A stretch of DNA of 46,105 bases from Selaginella moellendorffii (lineage: Eukaryota > Streptophyta > Lycopodiopsida > Selaginellales > Selaginellaceae). Positions 20,271-31,989 of this stretch are shown here, piece after piece. A program made the translations under genes and the position numbers. Below the pieces are notes generated by a model. It was not told where the DNA came from and did no database searches. It saw only the letters and a program-made list of their open reading frames with translations. The stretch spans positions 211,810 to 257,914 of the forward strand of contig NW_003314302.1 of assembly GCF_000143415.4 (NCBI RefSeq), read 5' to 3'. How positions within the stretch are numbered: the stretch's first letter is position 1; each line of letters opens with the position of its first letter.

Positions 20271-22662
20271 AATGAATCTTAGCCAGTACTATCCAATAAA
20301 ATTGGGTAACTAGTCTCATTGTATAAGTAGAGATGAAAACGATGATCCAAGTGGGTACATGTTTGGATATAAAGACTTCGCATTGGTTTCTTGGGTATAA
20401 ATTTGGTTACCTTTTTGTACCGTATTATATGAGTTTGCTCTTGAGCTCATAAGATGGATGTGAGATGTTCCATTAGTAGGAGTTTGTGCTTGGGCTTATG
20501 AGTGAGGCACATTAGCAACTCAAGGTTACACTTTGAGTTGGCAGGATTAATGTTAGCCTATCAATGGTTCCATGAATTGTTCTTTGTACCATAGGTGAAA
20601 GTAAACCTTTCCTGGGTTTGCTATGAGTGGCAAATAAGTTGGTCCATAGCTGTTTAGCATAGTATTAGTGGATCCTTCCTAGGTATGATTATGAGTGGAT
20701 CAATCAAGATTGGGATTAGTCTATTGATTTAAGTAATCATTGCCGTGCTCTCTTATAAACTTTTTTTGGATTGGACTGAAAGCAGTGCAAATGTAAGCTT
20801 GAGGTTAAGTCAAAGTTAGGACTGAAAAGAGAGTTATCAGGGACGAAGGATCAAATACGTAAATCATTTTCTCTTCTTGAAGAAATGATTTGCAATGAGG
20901 TGTTAACTCATTGCTCATGTTCACATTATGCAATCAAGAGTCCCTACCTTGGTGCATATTGGAAATGATGGTCTTACAAATGGTGAGTTGTGGGATGGAT
21001 AGTAGTGAAATGCTAAACTATTTTATCTAGGCTCGCTATTAAAAGACTTGGATTACAATGCTCAATTCTTTTCCGGGGAACCTTGCTATTGCTCTTTGAG
21101 TAGCTTGGTGTTGGATTAGTTTTGAGTTTGGTAGGAAAGAGAGTGGCATGAACTTGTCCATATTGTGAATAAAAATTAGTGGTGTTGGGTGTTGTAAATC
21201 TCTATCAGTGAAGTGTGGCATTTATGTTGCATTTTGTCGAATCGAGTTGGCACTTCATAGTCACATAAACCTTTGAGGTAATGACATGAGTGTTTCTCGT
21301 GGTATTGCTCAACTGATGATTAAGTCATTATGATTTCTATATCATATCCATGTGATAGTGAGTAATGCATTTACGAAGTTGCTTGGTTAAATGATAATTA
21401 ACCCCAAAGTGGTTGATAGTGAAGCTAACCTACTTGCACATAATAGCATTGTAGTAGCTTTTATTGGATTCTCAATGGTGATCCATTATGCTAAGCTTAA
21501 GTTGGTACCTTGTTTCCTTGAAAGTTTGCCTATTAAGTGTTAGAAAAGGTTATAGCATTCATTTGCTATATCTCATCAGTTGATCCGTTAACACTTGGAG
21601 TAGATTGTTGGATGGAGAAAATGTGTAGTTAAAGCATTGATATTGCTAGCACTTGTGTTAGTGGAAATGGCATTTTTGTTCAAGTGATAAGGAATTTTCC
21701 TTAGAGCTCGATTTTCCATGTCATTTTTTTTGTTAGTGTTTTCATCTTATATTATATCTTGAAAGTGGTTGAAGAAGAGTGTTAATGCAATGTGAATATT
21801 CAAAAATGTGGTCTTTATGATCAAACCTTGGATGTTCATTTTGCATTTTGTAAATGTCGGTGTTAGATGTTGGAAATATAGGCAAAATTTTCGATGTTGA
21901 AGCATACTATGGCTCTTGAGAACTTGTGTTGAGGTGAACATATGTGAAGTTGTTGGTAGGAGGAAGTTAGTTGAGTCTTGAATGTTTGTATTCCTAGACT
22001 GAGAGTCATTCTTTCTCTAGGATGGAAAATTTTCCACAAATTTTCTTAGATTTTTTCAATGGTTGATCTATTGATCACTTTACTCAAAAACCTTTCCATT
22101 TTTGTAAGCTGATACAAACTAGTGAAGGGGTTAGAGTTGACTTCAATTGTCTTAGATCTTAGTAAGTAGTTTGTATGATGCGCCCGAAAGGGATGTTGAC
22201 TTTTGGGGCTAAGGCAATTGAGTTGGATAGAGTCTGGAGTTGGTGTAGAAAAGTGGCCGTTATGCTTTTCTAAGAAAGGTGACCTTTGTGCCTTTCTTCT
22301 ATAGCGTTTTGCTTGGTGGCAGGTTGCACTTTGCATTTCATTACAGTTTATAAGGGTAGTGAGCTCTCACTGATCCTGATTTAGTCTTGGTAGCCCTGTG
22401 CCTTAGCTGAAGATGGTGATGTCCAACTTAGTTGTTTGAGGTTGAGATGTTAGTACCTATACTATAGCTTTGTCTATGGGGAGGTTGTGTATTAATATGA
22501 GTCCATCTTATGGTCTTCACTTTAGTTTTAACTGAGTGTTGATCATGCACAGCTAGCCTCTTCAAGGCATGCTTAGAGCTGTTGGCTAAAGGCATTAGTG
22601 AGCTTATTACAGTTAAGTTGGATTTGAGTGGTCATTTAGTTCATGCTTGTCTATGAGCCAAT
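20271..22662 (+). other. Internal region of family A, right arm, non-coding
   Basis: Inverted match to about 5270-7744 with scattered substitutions. No long frame; the short frames at 21039-21221, 21747-21941 and 22046-22336 (minus) have no recognisable domain. Confidence 0.7.
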
Positions 22663-24508
22663 TGTAGGCGACTAAATTATCCATTCTACTTTAGTCACTT
22701 AACCACACCTCCGACCACTTGGAGGAGTCTCATTCACAACCTCCATAAGTCCAACTAGGACTTGGGACTTGCTAGCCCCGAGAATGGCATCCATGCCACT
22801 CAACATTTGCACTTGGTCCAAGTGCTCCACGTGTCCGATCCCATGACCGACACTCAAAGGTACCACCGACATGCCAGCCCGTTACACTAAGGCCATGCCC
22901 AATCACCTTTGCCACACTGGTAGTCCATTACCACTTGCATCACAGTCTTGGCTCTCCAAGACTAGGCAAACCATCCGTGAGTGGTCATCTGAGATCCACT
23001 CCTTAGCACCCTTAGGATGCCCACCGACAAGGGGAATAGCCTTCCCCAATATCCCTCTGTCAGTCCCCACTAAGTCCCTTTCTGCCCCTGGCCATGTTTG
23101 CCAACACTGCCACTGGATCGAGACCCACAGGCCCGACCACCAAGTCCCACGGTCCTCTAGGACTTCCTCACCACACGACTGTGTCCTTGGTCACTACCCC
23201 AGAGGACTGCTCCTCTTCCTTTCCACAGTCTGGGCCTTTGGGGCAACATTTCGGAACACCGTGGCCTTACGCGAGCCACCTGGGTACTCTCCTTGCCTTC
23301 TGCCCTTAGGTGCTCTAGCCATGGGCTTAGAGCGAGGTTCCGTTGAGCCACGCCTGGTATCCAAGTAGGTAGTGCCACCCACACTTGGACTGGGAGCATC
23401 GGCCAGTCGATCTCCCGGGGGAACTAGAGCCGGCTCTTGAACACTTCACCAAGCTACCCCGCTTGTCGGTCCGTATTCACTCTAGTCTTGGACTTCCCAG
23501 TGGTCAGTTCATCACCCAACACTGGGTCTGGCCTTCCTGGGCCAAACTGGCCTTTCCTGGCCAAACTGGCTCCACTACAGTCCTCCCCCTTACTATACTT
23601 TTGGAGGTCACCAAACCCCCCAGGGTCTGGGAGACGAATGCTTTGGGCTTTCACCCTCTCAGGCTCCGGACTCGGACTCGGACTCGGACTCGGACTCGGA
23701 CTCGGATTCGGACTCGGACTCGGGCTCGGGCTCGGTCTCGGCCTCGGCCTCGGTCTCGGTCTCGGTCCCGATCTCGGTCTCGGTCTCGGTCTCGATCCCG
23801 GTCTCGGTCCCGGTCTCGGTCCCGGTCTGGGTCTCGACTTCGGACTCCATCTCGGACTCCATCTCGGACTCCATTTCGGGTCCATCTCAGGTCCACCTCG
23901 GACTCCATCTCGGACTCCACTTCGGACTCCATCTCGAACTCCATCTCGGGTCCATCTCGGACTCCATCTCGGACTCCATCTCGGACTCCATCTCGGACTC
24001 CATCTCGGGTCCATCTCGGAGTCCATCTCGGACTCCATTTCGGGTCCATCTCGGGTCCACCTCGGACTCCATCTCGGACTCCATCTCGGACTCCATCTCA
24101 GACTCCATCTCGGGTCCATCTCAGACTCCACTTCGGACTCCATCTCGGGTCCATCTCGGGTCCACCTCGGACTCCACTTCGGACTCCAACTCGGGTCCAT
24201 CTCGGACTCCACTTCGGACTCCAACTCGGGTCCATCTCAGACTCCACTTCGGACTCCAACTCGAGTCCATCTCAGACACTCCCACGTGTCATGTGTTGGT
24301 CCTTTTGGGTCCCTTTTTGGAGCCTCGCCTTTTGCTCGCTTTGTGCTCGTTCCTCGAGCACTTCGTTGGGAGTTCCACTCCCGCTCTTGACTTTTCAAGT
24401 CGGAGCTTTTGGTCCAAACGTGTTACGCTCGTTTGGCTCTCGCTTCGGCCACTACCATGTGGCGCCCTTCCGGCTCCACTTTGGGGCCTAGGGATTTTGT
24501 GTCTCACA
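22663..24508 (-). repeat. Family B left LTR (3' LTR in element orientation)
   Basis: 1846 bp, starting TGTAGGCGAC and ending GTGTCTCACA. GC-rich compared with the host. The minisatellite is at 23668-24279. Long open frames in this LTR are also present in the other LTR, which follows from LTR copying and is not evidence of coding. Confidence 0.92.
23668..24279. repeat. Hexamer to 12-mer minisatellite in the left LTR
   Basis: The first part (to about 23840) is a 6-bp array of GGACTC and variants (CTCGGT, CTCGGC, CTCGAT). The rest is 12-bp units of the CTCGGACTCCAT type alternating with TCTCGGGTCCA. About 610 bp. Frames through it give simple dipeptides (Arg-Thr, Gly-Leu, Ser-Asp), which I regard as non-coding. 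Confidence 0.95.
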
Positions 24509-27500
24509 ACTCCACCACCCATAGACAAAGTTCGATGTCCTCATCGAACGGTAAACCCTTTCATAAAGTAAAACCCACACGTGTTACCATTTCCATCTTT
24601 GGCACCTAGCCAATATTTGTCTATGGTTTGACACCAAAGGCTCACCATGCCTTGTCCATCCTTTAAGGAGCGTAGTCTCTCCAACTTAGAGACTGATTGG
24701 ACCACATGTAATGGTTCTCTCCTTTTATTGGTTTAGTTCTCGCTAAACCTCTTAGAGACCATTCTCTAAGTCAATCCCACTACTCCTTCTCGAGTAGTCT
24801 CAATTTCCATCGATATAACCTTTGCACTTTGGAACTTTGAATTTTGACTTCTTGGAGTCAATTTCCTAGGTGTCTCTGACACCTTGCCTTGCACCTTTTG
24901 TGCAACTCCACTTCCCATCCTAGAAAGTTCTCTACTCGAGAGCACCATCATCCTCTCTTCTATTTCGTGCCAAAGTTCCAGATATCATACTTTGTGCTAG
25001 GGCTGTTCATGGCCCTATTTATTTAGCTACCTTACCGCTCCCTCCCTTGGAGCTTCCACTTTCGCCAAATCGGAGCATTTCAGAATCCCTCCTTGGAAAC
25101 ACACTTCCTTTCCCGCAACTTGTTAGCGTCCAACACATTAGTGTTCCTCGCCTAACTTTGTCACTTGGATTCCTTCCAAGGGATTCCACGGCCCTATCTT
25201 GGCCACTCATCTTTTGCTCCTATCCGTTGATTGTTGCACCAAGCAACATCGAATCTCTACCTCCCTCCTTGAGGTATTGTTTCGGTTCCATAGCAAAGAC
25301 TCTTCTTTGCCAAGTCCGGTGGATGTTCACCCCTAGTACGTCTCTTTAGCATCTTCTGCTATGGGCTCTATCCACGGCCCAACTTCGTGACCCTCCCATG
25401 GTCTTTTATAGAGACTACTTTCTTCGGACTCACTATGCCATCGCATGGACATAGTTTATTTCCCTTAGGTGCTCTTCCCACTTGGTCATCACGACCAAGC
25501 CACACCACCTTAAACAGTTCAATTTCAACATTTTGAACCAGGAACTTCATTCCTTAGCCAACCAAGGACCTTGTCCTTATCTGGCCATAAGATCACCTAG
25601 TGATCTCACCTTGGCACCTTAACAGAGTTGCCAAGAGGCACTTGGTCTTCTAGACCTCCAAGTTATTGACTATAACCCCGGGGGCATCCCCCACACTTGG
25701 CGGTGCACCCAAGCTAGCCCTTACGGCCAAGGGTTCATAACAACTGAGATTAGGTGTCCCCATCTCACTCACCACGACCTTGGTGCCACTTGCACCAAAG
25801 TGTTCAAGTTAGATATGCTGAGCTTTCACACTAAGCAATTTAACCGTGCATCACGACTCCGAGGCATCCCTCGCTTGGCGGTGTGCCCAAACCAGTCTCC
25901 CCACTGAGAGTCCATGACCACCGAAATATGAGTGTCCTCATATTCCAAACCATCACCACGCCCTAGTGATTTGGGACTCGAACCCAAGCACTAGAGGGTC
26001 GGGACTCGAACCCAACCTCCGTATATGCATCTACGGATGGCATCACACAAGATGCCTGGCGTGACTCCCCACGCCGGTGCACCAACTTATTTTTAAAGCG
26101 CACTACAGATCACAACTTAGGAACCTAGTTCCTCCACACTGCTAAGTCCTCTCACTTGACATGTCTGTGATCATGCATGGACTCCTCCATGCTTGGCCCC
26201 ATGGGCCACCCCTAGGGTATTTGTTCCCTTTGACTTGCCAATCTCACTTAGCAAGTCATCCGGCCACCGTAACATGGTTCATGCATAAGCGTGAAAGTCC
26301 TTAACCATCGACTTTCGTTCAAAGCCCTCTCTTTGAACACTCGGGGACTACTTCCCCAACCTTGATAGCCTCGCCTCATGGCAAGCTTCAAGACCACGCC
26401 TCTGCTGCGCCACTCTGATTTCGCGCGTTCTATGAACCATTTACACTTGGCTTTCTAGGTATCCAATTATCTAGAATTGTCTTTGGGAACCTTTCGAAAA
26501 AACTCCATCCCTTTAGCTTGCTAAGGCCTCTCCTTTCACAAGCTTTCCAATTGCCATATAGTCTAACATCGACAATTCCATATTTTAGACTCTCCATGGC
26601 ATCACGGTTGCTAGCAGCAACACCCTCGAGCCCCCACTTGATTCTCCACTCCCAGCTGGCATACCCAACCTTGGTTATGCCCTTTGATTCCTATGGTTCG
26701 GTTCTATCTCTTTACTTCTTGCTTTTGGCTTCACACCTTTCCTTCAGTCATTCTCCTCCAGACCAGGAGGATAGCTTTGCACTTTCTATCATGCTTTAGC
26801 AATTATTCTTAGGGATGAACCTACCCAATAGCCCAGGGAGTGGTTCCTCAATCCGGGTATGCTCACCTTATAATCCCACACACTGGGATTACATTGTTGC
26901 TTATGGGCCTTTACATGCCCATCACTAGCCTTGCCAAAATTCCATTTTTGGTTTTGTCCAACTCGGGTAGACAGTCCTCTCCTGTCTCCGCAACCTTGGA
27001 CATTTGGATAGCACCTTCTATCCATCATTCGCTAGGGACTTAGTCCCTTGGGCTTTATCCATTGCCCTCGTGACATCAAACACCACCTTCTGGTGTTCTA
27101 GAGTGTTCGGGTGTCCCAATGATGGCTTTCTTGACAATGAGTATTTCATTTTATGACATTGACTTACTATATCGCAACACAAGCAACTTATCCCCCGTAA
27201 GGGTATATCCGACTTCTCTATGCTATTAAGAAGTCTTGGGTAGCTACTTTCTACCCATTTAACCAGTTATTTTGCACCTCTTGCTTAGTTGCCTCATAGT
27301 TGTTAAGTCCTATAACTCATTGCTTGGTGCTTTCACACCTCCATCATTATCTGGGTCACCACACTCCAACTGCATGCTCTGCAGCTTAGGCTATGCTATT
27401 CCCATTTCCATTGGGATTCTTTTGGCAAGGGGTTCTCATGAACCCACCAACATAGCCTCAAGGTATCACACCTTGGCACATTTGGTGTCTCCACACCATC

Positions 27501-28540
27501 GGCTCCACGAGCCTACCTCTATGACACTTTCCCTTCGTGTCTAAGTCTTTGCCAAGACCAACACCGCCCTTTCTCATGCCAACCATCCGTTAGCACTACA
27601 CCATAGAGGTCACACACAACTTTGTGTCAAAGTTGTTTTCTTTTGGGAACACCTTTCCCATAACTTTAGCATGGCACATTTTGCCATCGATGAGATACCC
27701 TCTGTTCTCATCCTTGGATCCTATGATCCCCCCCAATCCTTTGTGGGGTACAACACACCTCAGTCCAAATGCTTCCATCAGTCCTTTTAGGACCATCCCT
27801 TGACTCTACTTGAGTCATCCAGCAGTTTTGGACTTGGTTAATCCACAGACCCTTAAGGTCCTACTTGTGAGGCACTAGCTCACTGGAATACACTTCTTGC
27901 ATTCCTGTCCTACTCAAAAGGACTATTTTCACAAGTGTTACTCCGACACTTGATTTTGTTCTCTGGGGGCAACTTTTGCCCCTTAGGACTACTTGTCCAT
28001 GCGATGAGAATACCACTCATCTCTAAGTACACCCCCAACTCCTTGGGTTGTTCCAGCATTTATTAAAGGTAGCCCCGACTACCATTTCAAGGACTTGAGT
28101 CCTCTTCCGTATTTGACCTCCCACGGTCATTACTTCTGGTCTCACATTCATGAGCACCAACCTCAACTATATGAGGATAATTTTGTGACTCCTTTATTGC
28201 TTTGGAGTCTTTATCTTTCCCGTGATCCCAACTGTAGTTGTTTACCACAACTACATTAGCCAGTTTGCTAAGTCAAACGCTCATCTGGATCACATCCTCA
28301 ACTCAATGAGGGAAACTTTGCACTGTTCCCAAGATCCCAAAGTCGTTCCATTATTGGCCCCTTTTCTATCCACCACCTTGTCTACAAGTTCACACATGAA
28401 CTGTAATGGAGAGCCATGTCTTCCCGACCTGCTACTCCTCAAGGATAGGCCCACTTCTCGGACCTTCCGTTGCCAACACCAGTGGTGATATACTTGAGCA
28501 CCAATAAAAGTCGGACTAAGGAACAGCTCCGATACCAAAT
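24509..28540 (-). other. Internal region of family B, no intact gene
   Basis: About 4 kb with frames no longer than about 95 codons. The minus-strand frames at 26789-27028, 27596-27796 and 28290-28562 are the most protein-like but carry no zinc knuckle, DTG/DSG protease, HHCC or RT motif. A related stretch recurs at 41222-42911. The purine-rich tract complementary to 24509-24520 (GGGTGGTGGAGT on the minus strand) abuts the 3' LTR and should be the plus-strand primer. Confidence 0.7.
28526..28537 (-). promoter_or_regulatory. Primer-binding site of family B
   Basis: On the minus strand TGGTATCGGAGC, one base from the standard initiator tRNA-Met PBS, three bases from the LTR edge at 28541. Confidence 0.85.
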
Positions 28541-30227
28541 TGTAAGCGACTAATTTTTCCATTCTACTTTAGTCACTTAACCACACCTCCGACCACTTGG
28601 AGGAGTCTCATTCACAACCTCCATAAGTCCAATCCAGGACTTGGGACTTGCTAGCCCCGAGAATGGCATCCATGCGACTCAACATTTGCACTTGGTCCAA
28701 GTGCTCCACGTGTCCGATCCCATGACCGACACTCAAAGGTACCACCGACATGCCAGCCCGTTATGCTAAGGCCATGCCCAATCACCTTTGCCACACTAGT
28801 AGTCCATTACCACTTGCATCACAGTCTTGGCTCTCCAAGACTAGGCAAACCATCCGTGAGTGGTCATCTGAGATCCACTCCTTAGCACCCTTAGGATGCC
28901 CACCGACAAGGGGAATAGCCTTCCCCAATATCCCTCTGTCAGTCCCCACTAAGTCCCTTTCTGCCCCTGGCCATGTTTGCCAACACTACCACTGGATCGA
29001 GACCCACAGGCCCGACCACCAAGTCCCACGGTCCTCTGGGACTTCCTCACCACACGACTGTGTCCTTGGTCACTACCCCAGAGGACTGCTCCTCTTCCTT
29101 TCCACAGTCTGGGCCTTTGGGGCAACATTTCGGAACACCGTGGCCTTACGCGAGCCACCTGAGTACTCTCCTCGCCTTTTGCCCTTAGGTGCTCTAGCCA
29201 TGGGCTTAGAGCGAGGTTCCGTTGAGCCACGCCTGGTATCCAAGTAGGTAGTGCCACCCACACTTGGACTGGGAGCATCGGCCAGTCGATCTCCCGGGGG
29301 AACTAGAGCCGGCTCTTGAACACTTCACCAAGCTACCCCGCTTGTCGGTCCGTATTCACTCTAGTCTTGGACTTCCCAGTGGTCAGTTCATCACCCAACA
29401 CTGGGTCTGGCCTTCCTGGGCCAAACTGGCCTTTCCTAGCCAAACTGGCTCCATTACAGTCCTCCCCCTTACTATACTTTTGGAGCTCACCAAACCCCCC
29501 AGGGTCTGGGAGACGAACGCTTTGGGCTTTCACCCTCTCAGGCTCCGGACTCACTCGGACTCGGACTCGGACTCGGATTCGGACTCGGACTCGGGCTCGG
29601 GCTCGGTCTCGGCCTCGGCCTCGGTCTCGGTCTCGGTCCCGATCTCGGTCTCGGTCTCGGTCTCGATCCCGGTCTCGGTCCCGGTCTCGGTCCCAGTCTC
29701 GGTCTCGACTTCGGACTCCATCTCGGACTCCATCTCGGACTCCATCTCGGACTCCATTTCGGGTCCATCTCGGACTCCATCTCGGGTCCATCTCGGACTC
29801 CATCTCGGACTCCATCTCAGACTCCATCTCGGGTCCATCTCGGACTCCACTTCGGACTCCAACTCGGGTCCATCTCGGGTCCACCTCGGACTCCACTTCG
29901 GACTCCAACTCGGGTCCATCTCGGACTCCACTTCGGACTCCAACTCGGGTCCATCTCGGACTCCACTTCGGACTCCAACTCGAGTCCATCTCAGACACTC
30001 CCACGTGTCATGTGTTGGTCCTTTTGGGTCCCTTTTTGGAGCCTCGCCTTTTGCTCGCTTCGTGCTCGTTCCTCGAGCACTTCGTTGGGAGTTCCACTCC
30101 CGCTCTTGACTTTTCAAGTCGGAGCTTTTGGTCCAAACGTGTTACGCTCGTTTGGCTCTCGCTTCGGCCACTACCATGTGGCGCCCTTCCGGCTCCACTT
30201 TGGGGCCTAGGGATTTTGTGTCTCACA
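28541..30227 (-). repeat. Family B right LTR (5' LTR)
   Basis: 1687 bp, starting TGTAAGCGAC and ending GTGTCTCACA. Outside the minisatellite it is nearly identical to the left LTR; the 159-bp length difference is accounted for almost entirely by the array. Confidence 0.92.
29547..29997. repeat. Hexamer to 12-mer minisatellite in the right LTR
   Basis: Same array design as 23668-24279 but about 450 bp long, with fewer hexamers at the start and fewer 12-bp units in the middle. Confidence 0.95.
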
Positions 30228-31074
30228 CCAATATCTTGTATATGGAGTATTATGTTCATATTGGACAAGCATATGGCTTGATAGCATGAGTTTAGTGTTT
30301 AGGTCTTGTGAAGGCAACTTGAAGAGTGATTGTTGGTTGCTTTGTAACTAGTGATTGCTTATAAATTTTGTCAAAGACTGTTTGACACTTGCTTCACTCG
30401 ATGATGATTTAGTAGTGATGGGTTTGTTTTACCGGATGGTGTTACGGAAGATTGTGTTGTTAAACTTATATGAGTTTTTCATGTTGGCATGTCGACTCTA
30501 CCTCTATCGATATCATTTGGTTGCGTTTAGTCTGTGGCATTAGATTTCATTGAGTCTTGGATGTGGTGAATCACTCCTTGATGATGTGTTATTTGTAACT
30601 AAATTTTATTGAAGAATTAATGTCAAATATTAACTAAAGTATCTTTGACTTTGGTTAGCTTGGCCGGTAGAAAGCTTTGAGTGGTGAATCACTCTTGCTT
30701 TTTTTTTAGCTTTGTTATGGTGTTGATGGCATTGAAGTGATGCCTTGTTATTGACAATATTGATGTTGAGATTTGAGTGAAATGACATGTCTCTCCTTAA
30801 GATTGATATTGAGTTTCATTAGTCTCAATGAAAATAGTATTGATGATTTGGTTGTAGCTTTGTGTTATTGGCAACCGTGCATTTGCTAATTAGCAATTGT
30901 ATTGACATTCAAATGAACTAAGTGGCAAGTTGAGTTAGTTATATTTTAGACGAGATTGCTTGGTCGAGGTTGAGCTTTGAGCTTTTCTTTGAAAAATGAT
31001 TCAATTGTGGACTATGCTAACTTTATGAGAGGAAGAGTTAGTAATTGATATTGAAGTGATTGAATCCTTGTTGA
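30228..31074 (+). other. Continuation of family A internal region
   Basis: Resumes exactly where 22662 stopped and matches, inverted, about 4432-5275. The frame at 30355-30543 is the counterpart of 4966-5154 on the other arm; it has no domain and is probably non-coding. Confidence 0.75.
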
Positions 31075-31989
31075 AGCTAATTATATTTGCTAAGACAATC
31101 AATATTTATTCTCTATTAATAATATAAACTTATTATACTTTATTTAACTAATAAAAAACATTTTTTCATTTCACTTTTCATTTATATACTTAAGAGTGTT
31201 CTTTTCACAATACTGCCCATAGTACTTATATGTCTTTATTTTTGTCTTTACCATCTCAAAAAATATTTTATAGTAGTCTTTCGAGTGTGTGATATTGCAG
31301 TATGTCACAAGAGCATATATACCATCATAATGATCATCACCATTGTTTTCATCGAAAGCTAGAAAATATATAAGGCATTACTTGAAAGTCACAAAATTGT
31401 AATTTTCAATGGGATGACTATTGTGGCTTCTAGCCCTTGAATTACTACTCTAAAAAGAAAGATTATAAAAGTTAAAATTACCAACATTAAAACTCACAAA
31501 CATTTATGTGTGATTCCTTCTCTTCAAATAAAAGTGTAAGTGAAGATATATAAATTCTAGACATTATACTATGACAAACCCCTCAAGAATATATTCTAGA
31601 GAAGAATCAAGTCTCACTTTTATATGCAACAAATTTACATCAATAGTTTTTCCTTTCAAATGGTTATATGGTTTTATATAAAATCTATTTAAAATTTAAT
31701 AATTTTTTAAATTTTGACAAACCTGATATTTACTAGCCAGAAAGTATAGAGTATATATTTAAGGAACTGACAATAATACTTTTTTTGCAAACATCTTATT
31801 TTATATTCTAATAAACATCCCTATTATGGCATATAATTAATATTTTAAATTATTAAATTAGAAGTGTCTTTTAGAAAAAAATTATCTATACAATATGTAG
31901 AGAGTTATGAAATTATTAAGTTTGCCATAACCTTAATATTTTAAAGTTTATAATGTTTGTATTAAATTACAATTGAAAATTAAACTTAA
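31075..31989. other. AT-rich sequence, no gene
   Basis: Very AT-rich with no coding signal. From about 31815 it is a diverged direct copy of 45455-45610. Confidence 0.6.

Larger units (their letters stand above)
22663..30227 (-). mobile_element. Complete non-autonomous LTR retrotransposon, family B
   Basis: A 7565-bp element nested in family A. Target duplication CCAAT at 22658-22662 and 30228-30232; the uninterrupted left-arm sequence (near 5275) has one copy of this site. LTRs 22663-24508 and 28541-30227 start TGTA and end CACA. A PBS on the minus strand (28526-28537) sets the orientation. The 4032-bp internal region has no intact gag or pol. Long LTRs plus a non-coding core resemble the LARD class of large non-autonomous derivatives, though smaller than the barley type. 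The LTRs differ mainly in array length, so insertion is fairly recent. Confidence 0.92.
19389..31074 (+). mobile_element. LTR family A, right-arm copy, interrupted and truncated
   Basis: Inverted counterpart of 2154-9158. It starts TGTCGCGAATGTGAC after the target duplication AATAT (19384-19388), has a 5' LTR to 20257 and a PBS at 20260, then internal sequence to 22662, continuing at 30228 after a nested family B element. Homology to the left arm stops at about 31074, where the left arm is at about 4432; the 3' part and 3' LTR are missing. Confidence 0.85.

Noticed and set aside
22871-23368. 165-codon frame conserved between 22871-23368 and 28750-29247
   Set aside because: Both lie in the two LTRs of one element, which are copies of each other by mechanism; no domain is visible.
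23668-24279. CRISPR-like array
   Set aside because: The units are 6-12 bp tandem repeats without unique spacers, in a plant LTR.
23385-24491. Long open frames of 250-370 codons through the family B LTR (also 29264-30281)
   Set aside because: They run through the hexamer/12-mer array in several frames on both strands, giving simple dipeptide runs; a repeat whose period is a multiple of three stays open by construction.
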